From Aestuariicoccus sp032586235 (GTDB taxonomy: Bacteria > Pseudomonadota > Alphaproteobacteria > Rhodobacterales > Rhodobacteraceae): a DNA stretch of 64,000 nucleotides. Each line of letters starts with the position of its first letter. The stretch's first letter is position 1. This document shows, piece by piece, positions 7,871 to 16,665 of this stretch. The translations under genes and the position numbers were made by a program. The notes under the pieces were generated by a model. It saw only the letters and a list, made by a program, of their open reading frames with translations, did not search any database and was not told where the DNA came from. The stretch spans positions 1 through 64,000 of the forward strand of contig NZ_JAWHTD010000004.1 of assembly GCF_032586235.1 (NCBI RefSeq). The letters run 5' to 3'.

Positions 7871-8812
7871 GTGACGGGCTACATCCTGAAGCGATTGGTG
7901 TCGGCGGTGCCGGTGCTGCTGGGCATCACGGTGATCGTGTTTCTGATCATGGCGATGATCCCGGGCGATCCGGCCACGGCGATCCTGGGCAGCTATGCGA
8001 CGCCGGAGAATGTCGAGAAGCTGAACCGCGATCTGGGCTTGGACAAGCCGCTGGTGCAGCAGTATTTCATTTGGCTCGGCAATATGCTGACCGGGGATTT
8101 CGGCACCTCATTCGCGCTCAACCGTCCGGTGTTGGACGAGGTGCTGGAGCGGTTCAACGGCACGCTGGTGCTGGCGGGCACTGCCTTTGTGCTCTGCTCG
8201 GTGCTGGGGGTCGTGGCGGGGGTGATTTCGGCGGCGAACCAATACGGGCTGGCGGACAAGGCGATTACCTTTGCGGTGCTGTTGGGGATTTCGATCCCGT
8301 CGTTTTTCCTTGGCATGATGATGATCCTCTTCTTTGCGGTGAACCTGCGGTGGTTCCCGGTGTCGGGCATGTGGCCCATCTACGGGGCGCGGGATCTGTC
8401 GGCGCTGGTGTCGCATCTGACCATGCCGGCGCTGGCGGTGGTGGCCACGGGCGTGATCGCACGGCTGTCGCGGTCGGCCATGCTGGAGGTGCTGCGCCAG
8501 GATTTCATCCGCACCGCGCGGGCCAAGGGCGTGCATGAGCGCGGCGTGATCTGGCGCCATTCGCTGCGCGCGGCGATGGTGTCGATCATCCCGGTGTTGG
8601 GCATCCAGGCGGGCTTTGTGCTGTCGGGCGCGGTCTATATCGAGATCGTCTTTCAATGGCCCGGCGTGGGGCGGATGCTGGTCGATGCCATCCTCAAGCG
8701 CGATATCCTGTTGGTGCAGGGGGGCGTGGTCTTTGTCGCGGCCTGTTATGTGATGTTCAACATCGCCGTTGACGTGGCGCAGAGTCTGCTCGACCCGAGG
8801 ATCAAGACATGA
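7871..8812 (+). CDS. Peptide ABC transporter permease, DppB/OppB type
   Basis: Inner membrane permease of about 313 residues with the N-terminal helix of the DppB family (ILKRLVSAVPVLLGITVIVFLI), about six membrane segments, and the cytoplasmic EAA-type loop seen as RTARAKGVHERGVIWRHSLR. It pairs with the permease half of the next gene to form the channel for oligopeptides, dipeptides or nickel. I chose the GTG at 7871 because AGAGGGG lies about 9 bases upstream; a GTG at 7862 would add three residues. The stop overlaps the next start by four bases (ATGA), so the operon is translationally coupled. Substrate cannot be told from sequence. Confidence 0.88.
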   Translation: MTGYILKRLVSAVPVLLGITVIVFLIMAMIPGDPATAILGSYATPENVEKLNRDLGLDKPLVQQYFIWLGNMLTGDFGTSFALNRPVLDEVLERFNGTLVLAGTAFVLCSVLGVVAGVISAANQYGLADKAITFAVLLGISIPSFFLGMMMILFFAVNLRWFPVSGMWPIYGARDLSALVSHLTMPALAVVATGVIARLSRSAMLEVLRQDFIRTARAKGVHERGVIWRHSLRAAMVSIIPVLGIQAGFVLSGAVYIEIVFQWPGVGRMLVDAILKRDILLVQGGVVFVAACYVMFNIAVDVAQSLLDPRIKT

Positions 8813-10692
8813 GGGGTTTTCTGAGCCTTCTCGCCCGCAACCGGCTGGCGCTGGCGGGGGGCATCGTGCTGGTCGCGGTGGTGCTGCTGGCGCTGGTCAC
8901 GCCGCTTTTGCCGCTGGCGGATCCGGATGTGACCAACACGTCCAACCGTTTTCAGCCGGTGTTGTCCGAGGGCGCGCTGCTGGGCACGGATCATCTGGGG
9001 CGCGATCTGCTGAGCCGGCTCTTGTGGGGCACGCGGCTGTCGCTGGCGGTGGGGTTCGCCGCGGCCATCGTCGCAGCCACAATCGGGGCGGCCATCGGGA
9101 TCGTGGCGGGGTTCTATGGCGGGCGCACGGACAACATCATCATGCGCGGCGTCGATATGCTGATGGCCTTTCCCTACATCCTGCTGGCGCTTGCCATCGT
9201 CGCGGCGCTTGGCCCGGGGCTCTTCAATGCGCTGATCGCGGTGGCGGCGGTCAACGTGCCGTTCTTTGCGCGCAACATCCGGGGCATCACCGTGGGCATC
9301 GCGCATCGCGAGTTCGTCGATGCCGCGCGTCTGGCCGGGCTGTCGAACACCCGCATCATCCTGTCCGAGATCCTGCCCAACGTGGTACCGGTGATCGTCA
9401 TCGCCATGTCGACCACCATCGGCTGGATGATCCTCGAGACCGCCGGGCTGTCGTTCCTGGGGCTTGGCAGCCAGCCGCCGCAGGCCGATCTGGGCTCGAT
9501 GCTGGATGAGGCGCGCTCGGCGCTGATCACCAATCCGCATACCTCCATCGTGCCGGGGATGATGATCCTGGTCATCGTCATGTCGATCAACCTCTTGGGC
9601 GACGGGGTGCGCGACGCGCTGGACCCGCGGCTGAAATCCGGCGCGCTGTCGCGCCCGATGGCGGCGACGCGGGTGGCGCGCAAGGGGCCCGTGCCCACGC
9701 CTTCGGGCAAAGGCCTGCTGGAACTGCGCGGGCTCGAGACGCAGTTTCACGTCAAGGACCGTGTCTATCGCGCGGTGGGCGGGGTCGATCTGCACGTGGA
9801 AAAGGGCGAATGCCTTGGCATCATCGGCGAAAGCGGGTCGGGCAAATCGGTCACCGCGCTGTCGATCATGGGGCTGGTCGCCTCGCCGCCCGGGGTGATC
9901 ACCGTGGGTGCCGCCTATTACGACGGCGAGGATCTGATCGGCGCGCCTTACGGCCGGCTGCGCGACATGCGCGGGCGCAACGTGTCTTATATCTTTCAGG
10001 ACCCGCTGGCGACGCTGCATCCGCTCTATCGCGTCGGCGACCAGCTGATCGAGGCGATCCGCGCGCATCGTCCCATCGGCAAGGCCGAGGGCCGCGCCAA
10101 GGCGATCGAGCTGCTGGACGCGGTGCGCATTCCCAATGCCGCGCAGCGCATCACCGATTACCCGCACGAGATGTCGGGCGGGATGCGCCAGCGTGTGGGC
10201 ATCGCCATGGCGCTGGCCAACGACCCGGACATCATCATCGCCGACGAGCCGACAACCGCTCTCGACGTGACCGTTCAGGCGCAGGTGCTGACGATCCTCG
10301 ACGATCTGCGTCGGTCGCGGGGGCTGGCCATTGTCTTTATCACCCATGATTTCGGCGTGGTGGCGCAGATGTGCGACCGGGTAGCGGTGATGTATGCGGG
10401 CCGGATCGTGGAAGAGGGGCGCACGGCAGATATCCTCGATGCGCCCCGTCACCCCTATACCGCGCGGCTGATGGCCTGCGTGCCGGAACTGGGCGGCGGC
10501 AAGCGGCGGCTTGAGGCGATCGCGGGCCTGCCGCCGGTGGTGGACCGGCTGCCCGCGGGCTGCGCCTTTGCCGACCGCTGTCTCAAGGTGACCGAGGCGT
10601 GCCGGGCGGGCGACATTCCTTTGGACCGGCAGGGCGCGCGGGCGGTGCGTTGTCTTTTCCCGGAACCGGCCACGTCGGAGGCGGCCCAATGA
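8809..10692 (+). CDS. Fused peptide ABC permease (DppC type) and ATPase (DppD type)
   Basis: A 627-residue fusion. Residues about 1-280 are a DppC-like permease (LGTDHLGRDLLSRLLWGTRLS, a family hallmark, and the EAA-like loop REFVDAARLAGLSNTRII). A linker follows, and residues about 300-627 are an ATPase with Walker A GESGSGKS at about 340-347, signature MSGGMRQR at about 455, Walker B IIIADEPTTALD, and the C-terminal oligopeptide/dipeptide zone with cysteines (CAFADRC). Fusing permease and ATPase is a known but minority arrangement. It overlaps both neighbours by four bases, so stoichiometry is likely fixed by coupling. Confidence 0.9.
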   Translation: MRGFLSLLARNRLALAGGIVLVAVVLLALVTPLLPLADPDVTNTSNRFQPVLSEGALLGTDHLGRDLLSRLLWGTRLSLAVGFAAAIVAATIGAAIGIVAGFYGGRTDNIIMRGVDMLMAFPYILLALAIVAALGPGLFNALIAVAAVNVPFFARNIRGITVGIAHREFVDAARLAGLSNTRIILSEILPNVVPVIVIAMSTTIGWMILETAGLSFLGLGSQPPQADLGSMLDEARSALITNPHTSIVPGMMILVIVMSINLLGDGVRDALDPRLKSGALSRPMAATRVARKGPVPTPSGKGLLELRGLETQFHVKDRVYRAVGGVDLHVEKGECLGIIGESGSGKSVTALSIMGLVASPPGVITVGAAYYDGEDLIGAPYGRLRDMRGRNVSYIFQDPLATLHPLYRVGDQLIEAIRAHRPIGKAEGRAKAIELLDAVRIPNAAQRITDYPHEMSGGMRQRVGIAMALANDPDIIIADEPTTALDVTVQAQVLTILDDLRRSRGLAIVFITHDFGVVAQMCDRVAVMYAGRIVEEGRTADILDAPRHPYTARLMACVPELGGGKRRLEAIAGLPPVVDRLPAGCAFADRCLKVTEACRAGDIPLDRQGARAVRCLFPEPATSEAAQ

Positions 10693-11657
10693 CCGAAGCG
10701 TTGAAATTGACGGATCTGTCCAAGACCTTCGCGGTGGGTCGGTCGCTTTTCGGCCGGGCCAAAGGGTCGGTCAAGGCGGTGCATCCGGTGTCGCTGACCG
10801 TCCGCAAGGGCGAAACGCTGGGGATCGTCGGGGAATCGGGCTGCGGGAAATCCACCCTCGCGCGGATGCTGGTAGGTCTGCTCGAGCCCACGACGGGCAG
10901 CATCGAGATCGAGGGTGAGGCGCTCGACAATGCCGATCCGGCGGTCTTCGGCAAGCGCATCCAATATGTCTTTCAGGACCCGATCTCGTCGCTGAACCCG
11001 CGCAAGACCATCCGGCAGGTGATGGAGGCGCCGCTCAAGCGCCTGCACGGGATGCCCGCGCCGGAACGGGCCAGGCGCATCGCCGAGATCTTCGACAGCG
11101 TGAACCTGCGCGAGGAATTCCTGGATCGTTATCCGCATGAATTCTCGGGCGGGCAGGCGCAGCGGATCGGTATCGCCCGCGCTTTGGCCGCCAATGCCCG
11201 CATTCTGATCCTGGACGAGCCGGTGTCGGCGCTGGATGTGTCGGTGCAGGCGCAGATCCTCAACCTGCTGGCGGACCTGCGCCGCGCCTTCGATCTGACC
11301 TATCTCTTCATCAGTCACGATCTGGCGGTGGTCGAGGCGGTCAGCGACCGGATCGTCGTGCTTTATTTCGGGTCGGTGGTCGAGGTCGGCCCGGCCGAGC
11401 AGGTCTTTGCCAACCCGCGCCACCCCTACACCCGGCTCTTGGCTGACAGCGCGCCGGTGGTGGGCCGCCCCTTGACCGCGCCCGAGGCCAAGGGGACCGA
11501 ACTGCCCGACCCGCTGAACCCGCCGCCCGGCTGCGCCTTTGCCGCGCGCTGCCCGCGCGCGTCCGACCGATGCCGCGCCGAGACGCCCGCGCTGGGACCT
11601 GTCGGGGGCGAGACCGAGGTGGCCTGTTTCCATCCTTTGGGGGGCGACACGGGGTAG
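10689..11657 (+). CDS. Peptide ABC transporter ATP-binding protein, DppF/OppF type
   Basis: A 322-residue ATPase with Walker A GESGCGKST at about 48-56, signature FSGGQAQR, Walker B ILILDEPVSALD and the oligopeptide/dipeptide C-terminal extension with the cysteine-containing PPGCAFAARCP motif. These C-terminal cysteines often bind an iron-sulfur cluster in DppD/DppF proteins. It dimerises with the ATPase half of the upstream fusion. The start is the ATG at 10689, which overlaps the preceding stop. This is the last gene of the operon; the convergent Nudix gene ends 22 bp downstream. Confidence 0.9.
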   Translation: MTEALKLTDLSKTFAVGRSLFGRAKGSVKAVHPVSLTVRKGETLGIVGESGCGKSTLARMLVGLLEPTTGSIEIEGEALDNADPAVFGKRIQYVFQDPISSLNPRKTIRQVMEAPLKRLHGMPAPERARRIAEIFDSVNLREEFLDRYPHEFSGGQAQRIGIARALAANARILILDEPVSALDVSVQAQILNLLADLRRAFDLTYLFISHDLAVVEAVSDRIVVLYFGSVVEVGPAEQVFANPRHPYTRLLADSAPVVGRPLTAPEAKGTELPDPLNPPPGCAFAARCPRASDRCRAETPALGPVGGETEVACFHPLGGDTG

Positions 11658-11679
11658 GGCGCAGGCGGCCCGCCCCGGC

Positions 11680-12147
11680 TCAGGACGCTTTCTTGAGAAC
11701 GGGCCAGACCGGTTTGCGGTCGGCCTTGCGGTCGAGCCCGCGCAAGAGCGCGGCCAGCTCTTTCTCGCGCACCAGAGCCGCCGCTTTGCGGGGCGAAAAC
11801 CAGTGCCGTTTGCGCGCCTTGCGTTCCTTCCAGCGCCGTTTGAGCTTTTGCACGTCCATCGCATAGACTGTCACGCGGCAGCGCAGCCGGCGGCCGTTGG
11901 GCAGCCTTTTGGCGTAATGATAGGTGCCGAGGGGACGGTGCGACACGGCGCCCACCGCGCCTGCCTCTTCCAGCGCTTCGATCTCGGCGGCGCGCCAGGG
12001 TTTCTTGCCGTCCATCGGCCAGCCCTTGGGCATGACCCAGCGGCCGCTTTCGCGCGTGGTGACCATAAGCACCCGCAGCCGGCCTTTCCTGTCGCGCCGG
12101 ACCGGCAAGGCGGCGATCTGCCAGGCCAGGTTTTCCGGCGCCTTCAT
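11680..12147 (-). CDS. Nudix hydrolase
   Basis: A 155-residue Nudix-fold protein. The Nudix box appears as GKKPWRAAEIEALEEAG after the typical PKGWPMD lead-in. The two glutamates of EEAG that bind metal are kept, but the first conserved Glu of the box is replaced (Ala) and the Arg of the RE pair is Ile, so the box is atypical. The lead-in resembles diphosphoinositol-polyphosphate-type Nudix proteins common in alphaproteobacteria. I chose the ATG at 12147 (MKAPENLAWQ) because AGGGG lies 7 bases upstream; an ATG at 12195 is possible. The C-terminus is very basic. Substrate unknown. Confidence 0.75.
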   Translation of the reverse strand: MKAPENLAWQIAALPVRRDRKGRLRVLMVTTRESGRWVMPKGWPMDGKKPWRAAEIEALEEAGAVGAVSHRPLGTYHYAKRLPNGRRLRCRVTVYAMDVQKLKRRWKERKARKRHWFSPRKAAALVREKELAALLRGLDRKADRKPVWPVLKKAS

Positions 12148-12220
12148 CGCCACGCCCCTGCATTTGCGCAGCGGCAACGCAGGGTCTTTTCCCAAGCAAT
12201 CCCGTTCGCGTTCAAGGCGA

Positions 12221-12302
12221 GAAACTCCTTTGCTCTATAAGAGTTTCACCACCCGTTTGAGGGGTATGCAACAAAAATCGTTGCAAAAAGGATGGAAACT
12301 CC
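12221..12302. promoter_or_regulatory. Inverted repeats between Nudix and deoR genes (candidate operators)
   Basis: GAAACTC (12221-12227) and GAGTTTC (12241-12247) form a 7-bp inverted repeat with a 13-base spacer, and GGAAACTCC appears again at 12294-12302. Between them lies a second perfect dyad, TGCAAC-N7-GTTGCA (12267-12285). These sit in the divergent promoter region in front of the DeoR regulator, where autoregulatory operators are expected. Which protein binds, if any, is unknown. Confidence 0.4.
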
Positions 12303-12337
12303 ACAATCCTCAAAGGGAACGTCGAGTCGGTGCAGGC

Positions 12338-13147
12338 ATGGCAGAGGCCGGAATCAAAGCGCAACATCACGACACGGGCCGGATGCGGCTCAACAAGACC
12401 GAGCGGCGCGATCAGATCCTGCTCGAGCTCAAGCTGCGTCCGCATGTCCGGATCAGCGACCTGGCCGCGCGCTTCAACGTCTCGACCGAAACCGTGCGGC
12501 GGGATTTCGACGCGCTGGCCGATGACGGGCTGGTCAGCCGCGCCCACGGCGGTGCGTCCGCGCCGGTGCAGGGTCGTTATCCCGGGCTCGACGAACGGGC
12601 CTCGGCGCGTGTGGAGGAACGCGAACGCATCGGGCGCCGTGCGGCGCAGCTGGTGCACGCGGGCGAGACGGTGATGATCGATTCCGGCTCGACCACGATC
12701 CAGATGGCGCGGTCGCTGGCCTATCTGGGCACGCCCTGCACGGTGATCACCAATTCGATCCCGGTGGCCATGACGCTGGGCCACGGCGCGGCGCAGGTGA
12801 TCTTGTGCCCGGGCGAATACCTGCCCGCGGAATCTGCCGTGGTCGGCACCGAGACGCTGGAGTTTCTGAGCGGCTTCAACGTCGACCGCTGCATGATCGG
12901 CGCCTCGGGCATGTCGTCCGAGGGGCCTTCGGAAACCGTGCGCGGCTTTGCGGCGGTCAAGCGGGCGATGCTGCGGCGGGCGGCCAAGCGGCATCTGCTG
13001 ATCGACGCCGGCAAGTTCGGCACCCGCGGGCTGGCCCGTGTCGGAGCTTTGGAGGAGCTCGACTCGGTGGTCGCCGACCGCCGTCCGAAAGGCGATCTTC
13101 TGTCGGCGTTTCAAACGGCGGGGGTCGAGATCGTTCTGGCGCAATAA
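12338..13147 (+). CDS. DeoR/GlpR-family transcriptional regulator
   Basis: A 269-residue DeoR-type repressor. The N-terminal winged helix-turn-helix is clear (RRDQILLELKLRPHVRISDL then NVSTETVRRDFDAL and GLVSRAHGGA), followed by the sugar-phosphate sensing ISOCOT-like domain (MIDSGSTTIQMARSL). The start is the ATG at 12338 (MAEAGIKAQ). It lies 60 bp upstream of phnD on the same strand, so it most likely controls the phosphonate-type transporter and its HAD phosphatase. DeoR proteins sense phosphorylated sugars or polyols, which hints that the imported ligand may be an organic phosphate ester rather than a C-P compound; that is inference. Confidence 0.85.
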   Translation: MAEAGIKAQHHDTGRMRLNKTERRDQILLELKLRPHVRISDLAARFNVSTETVRRDFDALADDGLVSRAHGGASAPVQGRYPGLDERASARVEERERIGRRAAQLVHAGETVMIDSGSTTIQMARSLAYLGTPCTVITNSIPVAMTLGHGAAQVILCPGEYLPAESAVVGTETLEFLSGFNVDRCMIGASGMSSEGPSETVRGFAAVKRAMLRRAAKRHLLIDAGKFGTRGLARVGALEELDSVVADRRPKGDLLSAFQTAGVEIVLAQ

Positions 13148-13207
13148 TGGGAAAAGCGCGTTGATAACCGCGGTAAAAAAACAACCGCATCACTGGGAGG
13201 AACCAAA

Positions 13208-14182
13208 ATGAAACTTGACCTGAAGCTTTTGATCGGCGCATCCGCCATCAGCCTGATGTCGCTGACGGGCACCGCCTCGGCGCAGGATTGCCCGCGCGGG
13301 GATCTCGATGACCGCTTTTGCGATGTCGATGGCGATCTGGTTGCGGATATCCCCACCGATCCCAACGAATGGGTCGATCCCGACACCCTGATCTTTGCCT
13401 ACACACCGGTCGAGGACCCGGCGGTGTACCGCGACGCCTGGGTCGAATTCATGGATCACATGACCGAAGTGACCGGCAAGAAGGCCGTTATCTTCCCGGT
13501 TCAGTCGAACGCCGCCCAGATCGAGGCGATGCGTTCGGGCCGTCTGCACATTGCAGGTTTCAACACCGGTTCGAACCCGCTGGCGGTGAACTGCGCGGGC
13601 TTCCGTCCCTTCACGATCATGGCGTCTGCGGACGGGCATTTCGGCTATGAGATGGAGATCATCACCTATCCGGGCTCGGGCATCGAAAGCATCGAGGACA
13701 TCAAGGGCGGGCAGCTGGCGTTCTCGTCGCCGACCTCGAACTCGGGCTTCAAGGCGCCTTCGGCGATCCTGAAAGGCGATTACGACATGATCGCCGACCG
13801 CGATTTCGAGCCGGTCTTCTCGGGTAAGCATGACAACACTGTTCTGGGCGTGGCCAACAAGGATTACCCGGCCGGCGCGGTCGCGAATTCGGTCATGAAC
13901 CGGATGATCGCGCGGGATGTGATCAAGCCCGACCAGGTGGTGTCGATCTACAAATCGCAGACCTTCCCGACCACTGGCTTCGGCGTGGTCTACAACCTTC
14001 CCCCGGACCTTCAGGAAAAGATCATCGAGGCGTTCTTCACCTTCGACTGGGACGGTACGGCGCTTCAGGCGGAGTTCTCGAAGTCCAACGAGGCTCAGTT
14101 CATCGAGATGAACTACAAGGATTTCTGGGACGTGATCCGCAAGATCGACGCGGCCAACGGCGTCAGCTACGCCTGCGAATGA
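13208..14182 (+). CDS. phnD: Phosphonate-type ABC transporter periplasmic binding protein
   Basis: A 324-residue periplasmic binding protein of the PhnD family. The Sec signal peptide is residues 1-25, with cleavage after TASA. Family features are IFAYTPVEDPAVYRDAWVEF near the start, QIEAMRSGRLHIAGFNTGS and IKGGQLAFSSPTSNSGFKAP. Four cysteines (in DCPRGDLDDRFCD, VNCAGF and the C-terminal YACE) may form disulfides. A strong ribosome binding site (GGGAGGAACC) precedes the ATG. It leads the phnDCEE operon. PhnD-type proteins bind phosphonates, phosphite or phosphate esters; the ligand here is not determined. Confidence 0.85.
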   Translation: MKLDLKLLIGASAISLMSLTGTASAQDCPRGDLDDRFCDVDGDLVADIPTDPNEWVDPDTLIFAYTPVEDPAVYRDAWVEFMDHMTEVTGKKAVIFPVQSNAAQIEAMRSGRLHIAGFNTGSNPLAVNCAGFRPFTIMASADGHFGYEMEIITYPGSGIESIEDIKGGQLAFSSPTSNSGFKAPSAILKGDYDMIADRDFEPVFSGKHDNTVLGVANKDYPAGAVANSVMNRMIARDVIKPDQVVSIYKSQTFPTTGFGVVYNLPPDLQEKIIEAFFTFDWDGTALQAEFSKSNEAQFIEMNYKDFWDVIRKIDAANGVSYACE

Positions 14183-14196
14183 TCCCACTTTCAAAA

Positions 14197-14219
14197 GGCA
14201 GGCCCGCACCGGGCCTGCC
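14197..14219 (+). other. Intercistronic hairpin between phnD and phnC
   Basis: GGCAGGCCCG, loop CAC, then CGGGCCTGCC form a perfect 10-bp stem with no T-run after it. Such hairpins after a binding-protein gene commonly protect the upstream message or reduce read-through, so that binding protein is made in excess over the membrane parts. That role is inferred from position. Confidence 0.6.
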
Positions 14220-14243
14220 GCACACCCGAGCAAGGGGTCTTTC

Positions 14244-15038
14244 ATGCTGCGGCTGAACAAGCTGACGAAAACCTATAAAACCGGCGATCAGGCGCTCAAG
14301 GCGATCGACCTAGAGGTGCCCAGCGGGCAGGTGCTGGCGCTGATCGGGCCTTCGGGCGCGGGCAAGTCCACGATGATCCGCTGCATCAACCGGCTGGTGG
14401 AACCCACCGGCGGCGAGGTCTGGCTGGACGATCTGGAACTGACCGGGCTGGGCTCTGGCGCGCTGCGCCGGGCGCGGCGGTCCATGGGCATGATCTTTCA
14501 GGAATACGCGCTGGTCGAACGGCTGACCGTGATGGAGAACGTGCTGTCGGGCCGTCTGGGATATGTCGGGTTCTGGCGCAGCTTCCTGCGCCGTTATCCG
14601 CAATCGGATGTCGACGAGGCCTTTCGCCTGCTCGACCGCGTGGGCCTTTTGCACATGGCCGACAAGCGCGCCGATGAATTGTCGGGCGGGCAGCGCCAGC
14701 GTGTGGGTATCTGCCGGGCGCTGATCCAGAACCCCAAGCTCTTGCTGGTGGACGAGCCGACGGCGTCGCTCGACCCCAAGACCAGCCGCCAGATCATGCG
14801 GCTGATCACCGAACTTTGCCGCGAGCGGGGGCTGGCGGCGATCATCAACATCCACGATGTGGCGCTGGCGCAGATGTTCGTGCCGCGCGTCGTCGGGCTG
14901 CGCTTCGGCGAGATCGTCTTTGACGGCCAGCCGACCCAGCTCAGCCCGGAAATGCTGACCGAGATCTACGGCGAGGAAGATTGGGAAGCCACGATCGAGG
15001 CGATCGAGGACGAAGAAGAGATCGAGGCCGCTCAATGA
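14244..15038 (+). CDS. phnC: Phosphonate-type ABC transporter ATP-binding protein
   Basis: A 264-residue ATPase with Walker A GPSGAGKST at about 34-42, signature LSGGQRQRVGICRAL, Walker B KLLLVDEPTASLD and the switch histidine in NIHDV. The spacing and the IFQEYALVERLTVMENVL stretch are typical of PhnC. The C-terminus carries an acidic extension (EAIEDEEEIEAA). The end overlaps the start of the first permease (ATGA), which fits coupled translation within phnDCEE. Confidence 0.88.
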   Translation: MLRLNKLTKTYKTGDQALKAIDLEVPSGQVLALIGPSGAGKSTMIRCINRLVEPTGGEVWLDDLELTGLGSGALRRARRSMGMIFQEYALVERLTVMENVLSGRLGYVGFWRSFLRRYPQSDVDEAFRLLDRVGLLHMADKRADELSGGQRQRVGICRALIQNPKLLLVDEPTASLDPKTSRQIMRLITELCRERGLAAIINIHDVALAQMFVPRVVGLRFGEIVFDGQPTQLSPEMLTEIYGEEDWEATIEAIEDEEEIEAAQ

Positions 15039-15850
15039 GCCACAGAGAGCTGGACGACATGCTCGGCAAGGGCTGGCGCAAACCGCATTTCATCAAGAAC
15101 CCGGCGCTGCGGTGGGCGTTGCTGGCGGGCTTTGGGGCCTATCTGGTCGCTGCCGTGCTGACCATCGACGTCGATTGGGCCCGGGTCTATGCCGGGCTCG
15201 ACCGGGGCTGGCAGTTCATCCTGTCCTTCACCCGGCCCGATTTCGTGTCGCGCGCCAGCGACATCTGGGCGGGTCTGCTGGAAAGCATCGTGATGACCGT
15301 GGCCGCGTCGGTGGTGGGCATCCTTATCTCGATCCCCATCGGGCTGGGGGCCGCGCGCAACATCGCGCCGCTGCCGGTCTATGTGGTCTGCCGGGGCATC
15401 GTCGCCGTCAGCCGCGCGCTGCAGGAAATCATCGTCGCCATCCTGCTGGTGGCGATCTTCGGGTTCGGGCCGCTGGCGGGTTTCCTGACACTGTCCTTCG
15501 CGACCATCGGCTTTCTGTCGAAACTGCTGGCCGAGGATATCGAGGCGATGGACAAGGTGCAGGCCGAGGCGATCCGCGCCTCGGGCGCGCGCTGGATGCA
15601 ATGGATCAACTACGGCGTCCAACCCCAAGTAATGCCACGACTTGTCGGGCTCAGCATGTACCGGATCGACATCAATTTTCGCGAAAGCGCGATCCTTGGG
15701 CTGGTGGGTGCGGGCGGAATTGGCGCGACGTTGAACACCGCCTTCGACCGTTATGAATACGACACCGCCGCCGCGATCCTGATCCTGATCATCGGCATCG
15801 TCATGGCGCTGGAATATCTGTCGGGCATCATCCGCGCGAGGGTGCAGTAA
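15035..15850 (+). CDS. phnE: Phosphonate-type ABC transporter permease (first)
   Basis: A 271-residue inner membrane permease of the PhnE family, with about six hydrophobic segments, the motif ALQEIIVAILLVAIFGFGPL and the cytoplasmic coupling loop AEAIRASGARWMQWINYG. The ending ESAILGLVGAGGIGATLN is the family hallmark. The start is the ATG at 15035, overlapping the phnC stop. It forms a heterodimeric channel with the next permease. Confidence 0.88.
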   Translation: MSHRELDDMLGKGWRKPHFIKNPALRWALLAGFGAYLVAAVLTIDVDWARVYAGLDRGWQFILSFTRPDFVSRASDIWAGLLESIVMTVAASVVGILISIPIGLGAARNIAPLPVYVVCRGIVAVSRALQEIIVAILLVAIFGFGPLAGFLTLSFATIGFLSKLLAEDIEAMDKVQAEAIRASGARWMQWINYGVQPQVMPRLVGLSMYRIDINFRESAILGLVGAGGIGATLNTAFDRYEYDTAAAILILIIGIVMALEYLSGIIRARVQ

Positions 15851-16665
15851 TGCCGGTGCTCGACAAGAACGGCGCGCAGGTCTGGCGTCGGCGCACCAGC
15901 CGCGAGAGCCTGGTGCGCTGGTTCGGCTGGCTGATCGGCGTCGCGGTCTTCCTGGTCTGCTGGCAGCGAATTTCCGAGGCCACCACCTGGTTCTTCGTCT
16001 GGGACGCGCCGCGCATCGCCGGCGACATCTGGACCCGCGCCACCCCGCCGCGCTGGGAATACATCACCCAGCTGGGCCGCCCGATCTGGGACACGTTGAA
16101 CATCGCCACGCTGGGTACGCTCATTGCGCTTTGCCTGGCGGTGCCGGTGGCCTTTCTGGCGGCGCGCAACACCACGCCCTCGGCGCTCTTCATCCGGCCC
16201 ATCGCTTTGCTGATCATCGTCTCGACCCGCTCGATCAACTCGCTGATCTGGGCGCTGCTCTTGATCGCCATCATTGGCCCCGGGGTCTTTGCCGGGGTGG
16301 TGGCCATCGCCATCCGCTCGATCGGGTTCTGCGCCAAGCTGCTCTACGAGGCCATCGAAGAGATCGACCACACCCAGGTCGAGGCGATTTCGGCCACGGG
16401 CGCATCGCGCTGGCAGGTCATGGCGTATGGCATCGTGCCGCAGATCCTGCCCGCCTTCGCCGGGATCGCGGTGTTCCGCTGGGACATCAACATCCGCGAA
16501 TCCACCGTGCTGGGGCTGGTCGGGGCAGGGGGCATCGGGCTGCAGCTGTCGTCGTCGCTCAACGTGCTGGCCTGGCCGCAGGTGAGCCTGATCCTCGTGG
16601 TCATCCTGGTGGCGGTGGTCATCAGCGAATGGGTGTCGGCCAAGGTCCGGGGCGCCATCATATGA
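15850..16665 (+). CDS. phnE: Phosphonate-type ABC transporter permease (second)
   Basis: A second PhnE-like permease, also 271 residues, with the same landmarks: STRSINSLIWALLLIAIIGPG, coupling loop VEAISATGASRWQVMAYG and the C-terminal ESTVLGLVGAGGIGLQL. The two PhnE copies are diverged paralogs, as usual for two-permease phn operons. The ATG shares one base with the preceding stop (TAATG). Its own stop overlaps the HAD gene start. Confidence 0.88.
   Translation: MPVLDKNGAQVWRRRTSRESLVRWFGWLIGVAVFLVCWQRISEATTWFFVWDAPRIAGDIWTRATPPRWEYITQLGRPIWDTLNIATLGTLIALCLAVPVAFLAARNTTPSALFIRPIALLIIVSTRSINSLIWALLLIAIIGPGVFAGVVAIAIRSIGFCAKLLYEAIEEIDHTQVEAISATGASRWQVMAYGIVPQILPAFAGIAVFRWDINIRESTVLGLVGAGGIGLQLSSSLNVLAWPQVSLILVVILVAVVISEWVSAKVRGAII

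Noticed and set aside
8746..10689. Long minus-strand open frame of 647 residues
   Set aside because: It mirrors the permease-ATPase fusion, is full of His/Arg/Gln runs typical of an antisense frame in GC-rich DNA, and has no start signal or homology.
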